Assembly: GCA_032716605.1 (NCBI GenBank)
Contig: CM064519.1
Coordinates: forward strand, 14,960,399 to 15,024,398
DNA: 64,000 bases
Direction of reading: 5' to 3'
DNA from: Paralithodes platypus
Lineage: Eukaryota > Arthropoda > Malacostraca > Decapoda > Lithodidae
The position numbers and the translations under genes are program-made. The notes below the pieces were generated by a model. It had not been told where the DNA came from and searched no databases. It worked only from the letters and a program-made list of their open reading frames with translations. This document shows positions 54,290-64,000 of the stretch, in pieces; position 1 is the stretch's first letter; every line of letters starts with the position of its first letter.

Positions 54290-54877
54290 TCACTTCATTT
54301 GTTAGGAGATTTTACAACAGTTCACCCCCGTATTCTTTCGATAATACGACACTTCACCCTATCCATGTGTCAATCTTTAACTAGGCGAACAACAGCGAGC
54401 CTGTAACTCAAGATTTTTGTTTTTTAAATTCACAAATTTAGCTTGGAGGAGGTCTAGCCTATGTGGGCAATTTTTAGTGTGAAGAAAGTCTGGGAAGGCA
54501 TTACCCTTACTTTAATAAGGTGAAGTGTCTTATAATCACCAAACTAATGAGGTGTATCATCCTAAAGTCTCCAAACTAATGGAGTAAAACAGGCTGGTCC
54601 AAAAAGACCCACTCTGCACAAGATAGGGCTCCCCCTCCCAAATGTTGTTCCCCTTTTCCTCCCAGACATATCCTCCCCACTAATCTATGGGCTGGAATAA
54701 ACATTGGTTACCAGTACAATCAGATAATTCATATACCGTACATGTAAGTGTAATATTAAATTGTAAAACTTGCAAAATAAACAAACCAAAACTGGGACAA
54801 CACAAGATACTGTAAAGGCAAAAGAATTTATCAAAATTGCTATATGGAAATAACACTTAATAAAATAAAAGGCAATG
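54290..54877. repeat. Z repeat (+) followed by M module (-)
   Basis: Z: gtgtcaatctttaactaggc, cagcgagcctgtaactc, cacaaatttagcttggagga. M: taaaacttgcaaaataaaca, tcaaaattgctatatggaaa. Same pairing of modules as at 3.3-4.0 and 28.6-30.8 kb. Confidence 0.68.
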
Positions 54878-55500
54878 TTCATAGGCTATACTATACAGTT
54901 AGGCCGCACCTGGAATATGCGAACCAGGTGTGGGCTCCATATATGGTAAAGGATATAGAAGCAGTGGAGAAAGTGCAGAGGAGAGCTAGCAAGCTAGTAC
55001 CAACGTTGAAGAACGCGGGCTATGAACAGAGGTTGAGGACACTGGGACTTCCGACACTGGCATAGGCCTATATAGGAGAAAGAGAGGGGATATGATAAAG
55101 ACTTTTAAGATAGTGCCAGGAAAGTATGATGAAGATGTGTGTGAAGGTATCTTCTTGATGCGGGAGGAAACGAGAGGACACTCTAAGAAAATTTACAAAG
55201 AAAGAAATAGGCTTGAAAAGGCAAAGAACTCATTTTGTGATAGAGTGGTAAATGAGTGGAACGCGCTGCCCCAGTATGTAGTCGATTCCGAATCAATAAG
55301 GAAGTTTGAAAGTAATCTTGATAAAGCATGGGGAAGACAAGATTTGAAGTTTGATTATAAAGCAAAAATACAGAATAGTAAAAAAAAATTGCGTTTGCTG
55401 CCGCCAACACAGTGAACGACCACAGTAGTGCAAGTACTGGCACTGAGCTGGATACACAGGCCTAGTTTGCCTTTTTCCAGAGGATCTACTGTAAGAAAAC
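54878..55500 (+). mobile_element. LINE E, longest copy (RT C-terminus)
   Basis: YTVRPHLEYANQVWAPYMVK, EKVQRRASKLVPTLKNAGYE, RLRTLGLPTLA, then after a one-base shift near 55065 GDMIKTFKI, NSFCDRVVNEWNALPQYVVD and ending gatctactgtaagaaaac. The RPHLEYANQVW motif is typical of CR1/L2-group LINEs. Confidence 0.86.
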
Positions 55501-55794
55501 TGAGTATAACTCCATTTATTTGTCACCAATTATTTTTACATATTTGAAGATAGATATGGAATCTATATGCTCTAAGCATCATATTAAAATTAGTTTCAAC
55601 CCTCAGCAAAACCTAATAGAAATATATGGTACTAAAATGGAATTTTTTCGTAACATGGTTGTCAATATCTTCCTATAGACGGCACCGATTCATACACACG
55701 CCATTTAGAACATGGGTGCTTGACTACTGATGTGACGTGTAAGAGGTAAGATTTTTACGCATAGGTTTAAACTTCCGGATATTAATGGGTAATA

Positions 55795-55992
55795 AATACC
55801 ACGTACTGAGTAGGCTACTATGAATCCGCTCTACCTGGCATGCAAGGGCTAGTTTAGTATGCCACGTACTGAGTACTATGAATCTGCTCTACCTGGCATG
55901 CAAGGGCTAGTTTAGTATGCCACGTACTGGGTACTATGAATCCGCTGTTGCTGGCATGCAAGGGCTAGTTTAGTATCCCACGTACTGGGTCT
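55795..55992. repeat. Minisatellite, about 58-63 bp period, 3 copies
   Basis: Units cacgtactgagtactatgaa ... ggcatgcaagggctagttta; the first unit has a 5-bp insertion (gtaggctac). Confidence 0.88.
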
Positions 55993-56269
55993 AGGTTAGG
56001 TTAGGTTGGGTTGTTTGGTTAGGTTAATATACTAGGTCTCAGAAACAAGATTCGTAGTTGCGGTAGTACAGTATTTACAGATACGCCCGAATACTAAATG
56101 GGCGGCGGTAAGGGTTCGTTTTGTATCCCGCGTAGGCCTACTAGGTACTACGGACACATTGTAGGCGTTAGGTGTGGATTAGGCTTGTATCCAATGTACG
56201 GTACTAGGTCTATGTTACTGGATATTTATGATTTAAATAAGTGCTACGTTTTCTATAAATCTGGTTATT

Positions 56270-56705
56270 TGGCTTTGCAATTAGGGAAATCATGAGCCGA
56301 TTTCCGACATTTCATTAGTCTTTTACGATTCTCAAAATACGATCCAAGTTTTGCCAAAAATTGGCTCGGGTTTTCCAAAATTATGCTTGTTGGGGTTTGC
56401 AATTTAGGGAAACATGAGCCAACATTCTAAATTAGGTTACTGTAATTTGTTTACTCTTAAAACTCGCAATATCCAAGCCAAGTTTTGCCCAAAACTTGGC
56501 TCGGGTTTTCCAAAATTCGGGTTTTATGGCTTTGCAATTTCGGGAAACCTGAGCCAAATTTCTAAATGAGGTTAGGCTACTATAATTTGTTTGTCTACAA
56601 ACTCGCAAAATCCGAGCCAGCTTTAGCCAAAACTTGGCTCGGGTTTTCGAAATATTGGGTTTTAGGCCTTTGAAATACCTTAAAACCCGAGCCAAGTTTT
56701 GCTAA
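56270..56705. repeat. Minisatellite, about 122-136 bp period, 3.3 copies
   Basis: Repeated ggctttgcaatttcgggaaa, gagccaa and aacttggctcgggttttcc. Open frames across it are incidental. Confidence 0.82.
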
Positions 56706-56874
56706 AATAAGTTTTTATCGCCGTTTTACGCATTTAACCCCTCATTTTCCCTGTACTTCATAGCCCTACCCACTATCGGGCGGCGTGTCTTAAGATCGTT
56801 GTATAATGGGGGAAACGGTTTCGCCGAGGGTTGTAATTATTTCCAAACACTATATATTGGTGAAAACTAACAGG

Positions 56875-57410
56875 GAGGCGGGTGCCCAACCCCGAAAAGG
56901 GTTGAAATAGGGGAGCTATCCCCCCCGCCAAAGGCGGCTTTCTAGGGCCTTTCCTAGCTGATGCTGAGAGGATTGGGTTCTAGTCATGTGGTGATGGGCT
57001 GGTCTATCAGAGTGAGAACTGAGCGATCTCTGCCATACCCATAGCTTACTCAAGTTACTCTGACTGTTCCTTTTACTTATATATTTTCTAGATCTCAAGT
57101 GACGGCGTCTCTTGCGTGGATTGACCTCCTAATCTACCAAGATTGGAAGCCAAAGCGTCACATCTTTCCTTTGCCCCCTCAACTTTCTCTTCATAATTGC
57201 TGAGGGGCACAGGGCCCTGGGTGGGGCTTTGGTTTCCCGGGCGTTTCCGCGCCCTCCTCAGCTCCCCGCCATGGAGTGGCTTCGGTCACTCAGGCTTTAT
57301 TGTGGTCGGCGGGGAGGGTTCTGTGGGGGCGCTCGGTTGTGGCCTTGGCCTTGCTCGGGGCCTTGGGGCTGTTCGGCCAGGCAGCTTGGGGAACAACAAC
57401 AACAACTAAC
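56875..57410 (+). mobile_element. R retroposon, full length, about 12-bp TSD
   Basis: Flanks actaacaggga before and after. 5' end ggcgggtgcccaaccccgaa, 3' (AAC)4. Carries a 10-bp internal duplication (tactcaagt/tactctgac). Best reference copy of R. Confidence 0.87.
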
Positions 57411-58114
57411 AGGGAAAAATAAAAAAATCCATGGGAAAATTTGTGACATAGGCCTAGCCTAAAAATTGAGTTTTTCCGAAAACTGTAAGAAATTGTAAGT
57501 ATTGACAACCTTGTTACGAAAATTAAATTTTAGTACCATAGGCCTAGGTCTACTTTTAAATTAGGTTTTTCCAAGGGTTTAACACATTTTCATATGATCT
57601 TTAGAGCTATCGATAACTGGAAGTACCGTATTGACAACCTTCTTACGAAAAAGACATTTTAGCCTAGCACCATACTTTTTTATTAGGGGCCTAGGTTTTG
57701 CCGAGGGTTAAAACAAATTTTCTTATGATATTTAGAGCATAGGCTATAGATTCAATATTTATATTCAAATAGGCCTAGGCCTACCAACAAAATTTGGGTA
57801 ATTGTTTAGTGTATGGCCTCCTCCTAAAGAAAATGGATTTTTGAGCACAGACTAAACCAAAAGTTCACTACTGTATTTACATAGCTGGTCATTAACCTCA
57901 CCTCACCTCACCTCACCTCACCTAACCTGGGGGCTGCCGCTCCCAGACCCCCGCTGGTCTTGGGTTGAAAAGTGATAAAAAACACATAGCCTATCTCTTA
58001 CCTCATTATTCAAAGTTTTGTATTTGGTTTAGCCTAATATGCACTTCCCAGGTCATTTTAACAGTTCTATTGCTTCTATATATCATATAATGGCCTACAC
58101 CATAGAATACGTTT
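57411..58114. other. Unassigned DNA, taggccta-rich, short CTCAC array
   Basis: A cctcacctcacctcacctca array at 57898-57925. Two diverged copies of tgttacgaaaa ... gagggtt (57510-57590 and 57640-57710). No gene seen. Confidence 0.4.
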
Positions 58115-58777
58115 TTAACCTGACAAGCGCGAAATAGACCTAGGGGCTAGGGTAGTTATTTGTGCATTTCTAGCCTTGGATTCTGACAGAATTAGTTATA
58201 TTTACAATATAGGCCTAGAGCATTATTTGTTTTCGGTATGCTTTTATTTTACATATATGATGTACCGGTATATATGAACCTTCAAGAGTGCTAAAATAAG
58301 TTGGAAAAGCATTTGGGTGGTGAAAAACTAAGATATTGGCCACCCGGTCATAATCTCAGGCGAGAGAGAGCCACAGGCAACCCTCCCTTCTCCCTGTCTG
58401 TGAGTCAACTGAGGTGAGCGGGCGGTGTGTGCCAGTGTCTGGGTGTTATATAACGATCTTTTATGCAACCCACTTGTGCTACATTATAGCGGGAGAGAAA
58501 AATAACCGATAAATGATGAAAATAAGAGGGAAAATAGGTGATAATTGAGGAGGGGGGGGAGGGGGGAATAAGGGGGGGAAGGAGGGGAGGGGGGGGGTGA
58601 GAAACACATGGATGAGTACTAGAGGGGAATTATCTCACCTAGAGACAAATTCCTTTGTTTTGATTGCCCCTGGGATGTTTTGGAAGGCTTTTTTTATGGT
58701 CTTGCTTCCGTGAGGCCTAGCCTATCGCATTCCCTATAGGAAGCCTTCCGTGAGGCCTATAGCGCTTGCCGGGTTAA
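58115..58777 (-). mobile_element. Non-autonomous deletion derivative of the piggyBac at 32061
   Basis: ttaacctgacaagcgcgaaa with ctagggtagttatttgtgca matches the right end of the piggyBac (38150-38223, reversed). The other end, ccttccgtgaggcctatagc then gcttgccgggttaa, matches its left end (32061-32135, reversed). No transposase. Confidence 0.88.
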
Positions 58778-58991
58778 TAACTAGAAAAAGAGGCCTTCGA
58801 TTAAACAACTACGAATAGCCTAGGCCTAAGTTTTTCATAGCCTAACTAGAAAAAAAGGCCTTCGATTAAACATTTACGCAGCTCTGCGGGCCCGCTGGGC
58901 CATTGAGAATAGGCTAGCCAGCTAAGCCAGGCCTAGCCTAGGCCTACTAGCCTTGGCTCTAGTGTCACAGTGGACATTTTAACATTTAGGA

Positions 58992-59472
58992 AAAACTGTT
59001 CAGGGGACTGGTTAGAACTTGTAGGATGTTTTAATTGAATGTCGGAAATCAGTATTTACTGAGAAATAAAAGTCTTAAAATGCGCTATGTTTTACGGGAG
59101 GGCCTGTACGCCGCCACATAGGCCTACGCGCGGCCCCGCCCACTGCCCAAAATGTACAAATATTATATTATATTAGATTAGATTAGATTAGACTAACCTA
59201 ACCTAACCCTAATATAGGCTAATAGGCTTAGGCTAGGCCTATAGGCCTAATATAATATAGCCTAGGCCTAGGCCAATAGGCTATAGGCTAATATAACATA
59301 ACATAACATTACCTGGGAAAGAGAGGGCAGGGACCCTGGGTGACTCATAGCGCATTTTAAGACTGTTATTTCTCAGCAAATACTGATTTCCGACATTCAA
59401 TTAGCCTAGGCCCTAGGCCTTAACATCCTACATTGCCTACAAGTTCTAACCAGTCCCCTGAACAGTTTTTGA
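58992..59472. mobile_element. Foldback with about 95-bp inverted arms
   Basis: 58998-59093 (gttcaggggactggttagaa ... aaaatgcgctatg) pairs with 59347-59465. The loop has (ATATT)n, gattagattagattagac and many taggccta words. Confidence 0.8.
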
Positions 59473-60116
59473 TAGGTTAGGCCTACTTGAGGATATTTTA
59501 ACCGTTTAATGGGACCATAGGTAAACATTTATCAAGGCATTTTTTACACACTGGCCTTATGTGGCATAGCCTAGCCTCAAACAGACGCCAACTAGGCTAC
59601 CAATGTTTTCACACAAAAAAATGAAATAGGCTAGGCTACGAACCGTACATGGTGGAGAATAATTAGCCGTGGAGCTGCACCTTCCTCAGTGGTTGTAGCT
59701 CCTAGGGACCTAGGCTACAAGGATAAAATGGTCAAGACGCTTCTTCTTCTGCTGAGCTGACTCCAAGCGGTCTTTTCTAGCACATCAACCTAACAAACCC
59801 TCGCAGGCATAACTTCCCACAAACAAACCAAATACTGCTCCATCTTATGTAATTCAGTGTTGCCATACTAATAGGTTCATCTTTTACTATCACTTTAGCC
59901 AACACCATGGCCAACAACAGGGTTTGTGAAGGGATTTGGAAATTAAGATTATTGTGAAAAAAGAAGCATAATAGTGGTTAATGGCTATGGTTAATGGCCA
60001 GGGGCGGTAAAAATGAGAATAGGGAGTGAAAGAATAAGAGATAAGGAGGAGTTAAGAGTTCAGTTCAGTTCAGTTGATCTGCGGGAAGCTATATAGGCCT
60101 TTAGGTAATTATACAG
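59473..60116. other. Unassigned upstream DNA
   Basis: taggccta-rich then ordinary sequence. Could contain the 5' noncoding exon or promoter of the host gene, but I see no splice donor or core promoter I can support. Confidence 0.35.
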
Positions 60117-60239
60117 TTGACGCAACAATATATGTAACAAATGTCTAATGGTAGTTTTGGGTTCCTATCATCATATGCTTAATTTTTATATACTTTTTAT
60201 CCCCGGAAAAAAAAAAATCTTAGGTTTTTTCATTTTTGT

Positions 60240-62226
60240 CTTTACACTTACACTTAGTTACACTTAGTTGTATTCCGTCCGTTAGTGACACAGTTGAGCT
60301 GGGGCTCCACTGCGACCAGGCAGCTCCCTTTCTTCCACTCTCCATTCCAAAAGTCGGTTGGAGTTGGTGCTGGGGTATCCTGGTGTTGGTGGCCGGTCCG
60401 GTATTTTGGCCTGCCACATGTCCAAGTGTTTCTTGAAGGTGTCTGGAGACACCCCGGTCATGTTCCTGAGAGGGGCTGGTATACAGTTGAACAGTCTGGT
60501 TCCATTGTATGTAAAGCTGTGATGGATCAGGGATTTGATTTTTTGTGTTGATCCCGGCGTAGTCCTCACATAGCACAGCCTCCCTCGCCTTTGGTGCTGA
60601 GTCTCTTGGATGTTTGGATTTGGTACCTTTTTTTCCAAAATCTTCCAGACGTAGATGATGATGTATCTCTCCCTACGTCTTTGAAGTGAGTACAGCTGCA
60701 GCTCCTTAAGTCTCTCCCAGTAGTTAAAGTGTTGAAACCCATGGATTTTACTGGTGAATGTCCTCTGGGTGGCTTCAATTTCTGTTATTTCTCCTACTTT
60801 TTGGGGAGACCAGAGCTGGGAGCAGTACTCCAGTCGTGGTAGGACCAGTGACTTCCACAGTGTTAGCATACACCTCTCATTTCTTGTGTGGAAGGTTCTC
60901 AGGATCCAGCCTGCTATTTGTTTTGCTGTTGTTGTGGCTTTGGTAATATGCTGGGAAAAAGTGGCGTCACTGCTCATATTTACTCCCAAGTCCTTCACTG
61001 TGTCCTTGGCGGTAATTTCTTGCTGTCCACTTTTGTAGTTGGTGTCGTTTTGTAGTGCTCTCTTGTTCCCGTACCTTAGAAGCTCGAACTTGTCTCCGTT
61101 TAGGGCCATGTTGTTTTCTTCTGCCCACTTCAGGATTTTGTCCAAGTCTTGTTGTAGTAGCTGAGCATCATGTTGTGAGGTGATTTTCTTCATGAGTCTG
61201 GTGTCGTCCGCAAACGATGTGGCTGTTGAGTGTTCCAGGTCCCTGTCGATGTCTCCTGTCATGATGAGGAATAGGAGAGGTCCCAGTACTGATCCTTGTG
61301 GTACTCCGCTGATGACCCCACCTGCTTCTGATAGGCTTCCTTGAATCGTGACTCTTTGTTTTCTGTTGGTGATGAAGCTGTGGAGCCATCTTCCAAGGTC
61401 TCCCCCTATTCCCAGTGATTTGAGTTTATGTAGAAGGATCCCATGGTCCACCTTGTCAAAAGCTTTGGCGAAATCTAGATATATGACGTCTACATTTTCT
61501 CCGTCTTGAATATCCTGTAGGATTTTGTCGTAGTGTGATAGTAGTTGTGAGAGGCAGGAGCGGCCTTTTCTAAAGCCATGTTGCCCCTCGTTGAACGCCT
61601 CGTTATCTTCCAGGAAGCTGACCATCTTAGCTCGTATTGTTCTTTCTATGATTTTAATAAGATGTGACGTCAGCACCACTGGTCTGTAATTTTTGGCTAT
61701 GCCTTTACTACCCCCTTTGTGTATTGGTGTGACATTACCTTCTTTTAGGGATTGTGGTACATATCCAGTTTGGAGGGACTTGCTCCACAGCAGTTTTAGA
61801 GGCAGGGCTAGCTGATGTTTGCAGTTTTTTAGCAGTTGGGCATGAAAGCCGTCTGGTCCTGCCGCAGAGTTTGGTCCAATCTTGTCGATGGCTGCTATTA
61901 TGTCCTCTGTTGATACTGTTACCGAGGAGAGTTGATGTGGTGTCCCTGGAGCGTTGCCAAAGAAAGTCGTTGCATTCTCGATTTTCTTGTCTTCATTTGG
62001 CGGGCTGAAGACACTTTCATACTGCTGTTTGAGTATCTTGGCCATTTCGGTTGGGTCACTCTCAAGTTCGCCCGTAGGTTTTGCAAGTGGACCTATTGTT
62101 GAGGTGTTCCTGAGTCTCCTTTTTGCGTATGCATAGAAGAATTTGCTATTTACTCGTATGTTTGCAACTGCTTGGAGTTCTTCGCGTGTTCTTTGCTCTT
62201 GGTGTGACTTGGGATTTTTTTTTTTC
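60240..62226 (-). mobile_element. LINE F (CR1-like), 5'-truncated, (TAAGTG)n-like tail
   Basis: The 3' end after the stop reads acaactaagtgtaactaagt then gtaagtgtaaag. It contains the intact RT ORF at 62240-60282 and no endonuclease. Confidence 0.85.
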
Positions 62227-62240
62227 ATTAACCTAACCAA
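60282..62240 (-). CDS. LINE F reverse transcriptase ORF, uninterrupted, 652 codons
   Basis: No internal stop over almost 2 kb. RT landmarks in order: GPNSAAGPDGFHAQLLKNC, LKEGNVTPIHKGGSKG, NYRPVVLTSHLIKIIERTIR, GQHGFRKGRSCLSQLLSHYD, VIYLDFAKAFDKVDHGILLH (first catalytic Asp), SGVPQGSVLGPLLFLIMTGD, SFADDTRLMKK (catalytic DD) and VKDLGVNMSSDATF. The C-terminal region has LWKSLVLPRLEYCSQLWSPQ, typical of CR1/Rex/L2 groups. The first Met lies in a Lys run from the arm (MKKKNPKS), so the natural start is missing. The intact frame suggests a young insertion. Confidence 0.9.
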   Translation of the reverse strand: MVRLMKKKNPKSHQEQRTREELQAVANIRVNSKFFYAYAKRRLRNTSTIGPLAKPTGELESDPTEMAKILKQQYESVFSPPNEDKKIENATTFFGNAPGTPHQLSSVTVSTEDIIAAIDKIGPNSAAGPDGFHAQLLKNCKHQLALPLKLLWSKSLQTGYVPQSLKEGNVTPIHKGGSKGIAKNYRPVVLTSHLIKIIERTIRAKMVSFLEDNEAFNEGQHGFRKGRSCLSQLLSHYDKILQDIQDGENVDVIYLDFAKAFDKVDHGILLHKLKSLGIGGDLGRWLHSFITNRKQRVTIQGSLSEAGGVISGVPQGSVLGPLLFLIMTGDIDRDLEHSTATSFADDTRLMKKITSQHDAQLLQQDLDKILKWAEENNMALNGDKFELLRYGNKRALQNDTNYKSGQQEITAKDTVKDLGVNMSSDATFSQHITKATTTAKQIAGWILRTFHTRNERCMLTLWKSLVLPRLEYCSQLWSPQKVGEITEIEATQRTFTSKIHGFQHFNYWERLKELQLYSLQRRRERYIIIYVWKILEKKVPNPNIQETQHQRRGRLCYVRTTPGSTQKIKSLIHHSFTYNGTRLFNCIPAPLRNMTGVSPDTFKKHLDMWQAKIPDRPPTPGYPSTNSNRLLEWRVEERELPGRSGAPAQLCH

Positions 62241-62310
62241 AAAACCTAACCTAACCTAACCTATATGTATTTGGGGGCTAGGTTAGGTTAGGTTTTTTGG
62301 TTAGGTTAAT
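62227..62310. repeat. Palindrome of TTAGG-type units
   Basis: ttaacctaaccaaaaaacct then three aacct units, a 22-bp spacer, and three aggtt units back to ttaa. Similar short runs: 55995-56028 and 59195-59213. Confidence 0.85.
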
Positions 62311-62729
62311 GACCCAAAACAAAATCCCAAGAAAAAAAATGAAAAATCCCAAGATTTTTGTTTTATTTCTCGGGGATAAAAAGTATATATAAATGAAGCA
62401 TATGATGATAGGAACCCAAAACTACCACTAGAAATTTGCTACCTATATTGTTGCGTCTCCTGTATATTTACCGGTCTTTACAATGGCGCCTCCTTTTTTT
62501 CTTTATTTATTTTATCTTCTTTGTGTCGTGCTTATTTCACTTCATTAAAACCATTTTCAAAATGTTCCGTGTTCTTCTTTCTTCTGGCGTCTCCCTGATT
62601 TCCTTCTTCTTGGTTTCTTCTTTCTTGATGTGTGGGTTTTACTTAACTTAATTTAGTCTAACATTCTATTACCTACACTAATCTAGCTATTATACAGCTG
62701 CATTGTTCCTATATATTTGTCTCTTCCTC

Positions 62730-63660
62730 CAAAACCTGTAGATGATATTTTTAGTCCTCTGGATATTATTATTTCTGAATAAGATAAGTATCTAGGGGTG
62801 TGGATAGGGAAGAAGGGGAGAAGAATGACAATGGATGAGAAAATCATGAAGGTGGAACAGTGCAGTGGGAAAATATGGAATGTGACAAACTAAGATTTGA
62901 CAAGTATTAACATTAGGGTAGTTATTGATAGGGGTCACTTGAGGCATGCTATGCTTACAGGTACCTACCCGATAGCACTATCGTTAGTGAGTGCTGTACT
63001 GTATTTTATATATTATTTTGTAATAGTATAGTTATCTTATCAATATTTGTATTTTGTACTATTGTTAATGTCTTGTCATGTTGCAAATTTGATTTTAAAT
63101 AATATTTTGACATTTAACATTTAGTTTCTTTATTCATGCAGAGTTTAGTAAAATTTGCCAGAACGTCCCGGACTTCCCAAACTTGACTACTTCCTTTAAC
63201 GTGACGATAGTGCGTTGTTATATGTGCGATTAGTTTGCTTGGGAAACAGATTAACTTGCTCATGTAGTAATGTACACCCTATGTGGTGGATTGTGTTCTT
63301 TTATTTAATAATTTTCATTTTAGTAAGCGTTGTTTCCACATAGCGATTTTGATAATTTAATTTGACTTTATATTGTCCTTGTCCCAATTTTTGTTTGTTT
63401 AGTTTGCAAGTTTTACATTTTAATTAATTAGTAAGGGAGGTATGGAAAGATTTTGAAGTACCAATAATAATGTATGGGATGGATGTGAGGTGGAATACAG
63501 GGGTGGGCGGGGGGTTAATGTGCTGGAGGCGGGACAGAATAAAATAGGAAGAATAGGGCTAGGTGCAAGAAGGTGCAGGACAGCAAATGAAGCAGTGAGA
63601 GGGGAATTTGGGAAATGGGGTGGAATACATTTGAAGAAAGAGTAGCGAAGGTAAATAAAA
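62730..63660 (+). mobile_element. LINE G remnant split by M-long
   Basis: KYLGVWIGKKGRRMTMDEKI and VEQCSGKIWN (62780-62880), then after the insertion VREVWKDFEVPIIMYGMDV (63432), GRIGLGARRCRTANEAVRGE and FGKWGGIHLKK with shifts. Another endonuclease/RT-type LINE C-terminus. Confidence 0.7.
62916..63421 (+). mobile_element. M-long element, about 505 bp
   Basis: Starts agggtagttattgatagggg and ends gcaagttttacatttt. Its boundaries follow from the interrupted LINE G. Matches 49262-49740 in reverse along its whole length. Confidence 0.82.
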
Positions 63661-64000
63661 TGCCCCAGAACGAGAAGCCCACCACAGAAGCCACGAACGA
63701 ACACCTCACAGAAACACCCAAAGGAAAGGTCCACAGAACGAAAGGACCAGCTGACCGAGCCAGCCAATTCAGACAGGCCCAAGCCCGCAGGGCTAAGGGC
63801 TAAACCCCTTCTAAACTGACCATTTTTCCACACCTCACGTACACCACCCCCTCGTGTCCTACACTCTTAACTACAAAGATGAACAGGAATATACATTCAT
63901 ATTAAAAACACCCATGCCCTGTCCCTATGTTGAGCCAATGCCAACACATCAGACAGCCATAATTATATCTATATGGTATGTTCTTACATCCGAGAAGTAG
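63661..64000. other. Unassigned right end of window
   Basis: A short frame (PQNEKPTTEATNEHLTETPK) at 63660-63803 follows LINE G and may be its decayed tail. Nothing else recognised. Confidence 0.35.

Larger units (their letters stand above)
60117..62460. mobile_element. Inverted-arm element (arms about 120 bp) holding LINE F
   Basis: 60117-60235 and 62328-62460 are complementary: gacgcaacaatatatgtaac, ggtagttttgggttcctatc, atcatatgctt and actttttatcccc all recur reversed. LINE F lies between. Confidence 0.8.

Noticed and set aside
57898..57925. CTCAC array as a possible CRISPR or telomere-like array
   Set aside because: Simple pentamer repeat without spacers; no associated genes.
63420..63833. 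137-codon minus-strand frame with hydrophobic content
   Set aside because: Opposite a decayed LINE tail; no signal peptide logic or family match, and low complexity.

Overview
This is animal nuclear DNA, most plausibly from an arthropod and probably a decapod crustacean. It has long introns with GT/AG splice signals, no operons, a dense load of non-LTR retrotransposons, piggyBac/TTAA elements and a hAT element, many AT-dinucleotide and GATA microsatellites, and short TTAGG-type runs. The species call is inference; no single sequence proves it.

One host gene runs through most of the window on the minus strand. I assembled seven coding exons by splice signals and phase: 54180-54056, 42360-40373, 26130-25757, 19691-19582, 16388-15508, 11443-10527 and 4197-4117. 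All six junctions agree in phase and no stop interrupts the 1492 codons; the gene continues past the left edge. The product looks like a large, mostly disordered nuclear protein. It has a short basic N-terminal segment, an AT-hook-like GPGRPP core, a lysine run, a coiled coil, an RGR/GRG stretch, two glutamine-rich exons with internal repeats, and the first half of a MYND-like zinc finger in an 81-bp exon. I do not recognise the family with confidence.

Everything else is transposable elements and tandem repeats, mostly in introns. Layout: 1-2.9 kb, a broken LINE with a PHD/CCHC ORF1 and an endonuclease-RT ORF2; 4.3-7.2 kb, a degenerate minisatellite split by two LINEs; 8.4-14.7 kb, TTAA elements and LINE pieces; 16.7-24.6 kb, nested LINEs, a TA-flanked TIR element and a tandem pair of TTAA elements; 26.4-31 kb, a hAT element in a larger foldback; 31.1-39.2 kb, a TTAA element holding a nested MITE pair, a decayed piggyBac with its transposase, a LINE, a tRNA-like SINE and a retroposon; 43.7-46.9 kb, a foldback with ribozyme-like sequence; 49-54 kb, nested LINEs and TTAA elements; 55.8-56.7 kb, minisatellites; 58-62.5 kb, a piggyBac deletion derivative, another foldback and a long intact RT ORF; 62.7-64 kb, a LINE remnant split by a repeat also found inverted 13 kb away.

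The most informative feature is the insertion record. TTAA elements repeatedly sit inside other TTAA elements and inside LINEs, often with the target site legible on both sides, so the order of events can be read. I saw no bacterial, viral, CRISPR or operon-like system.
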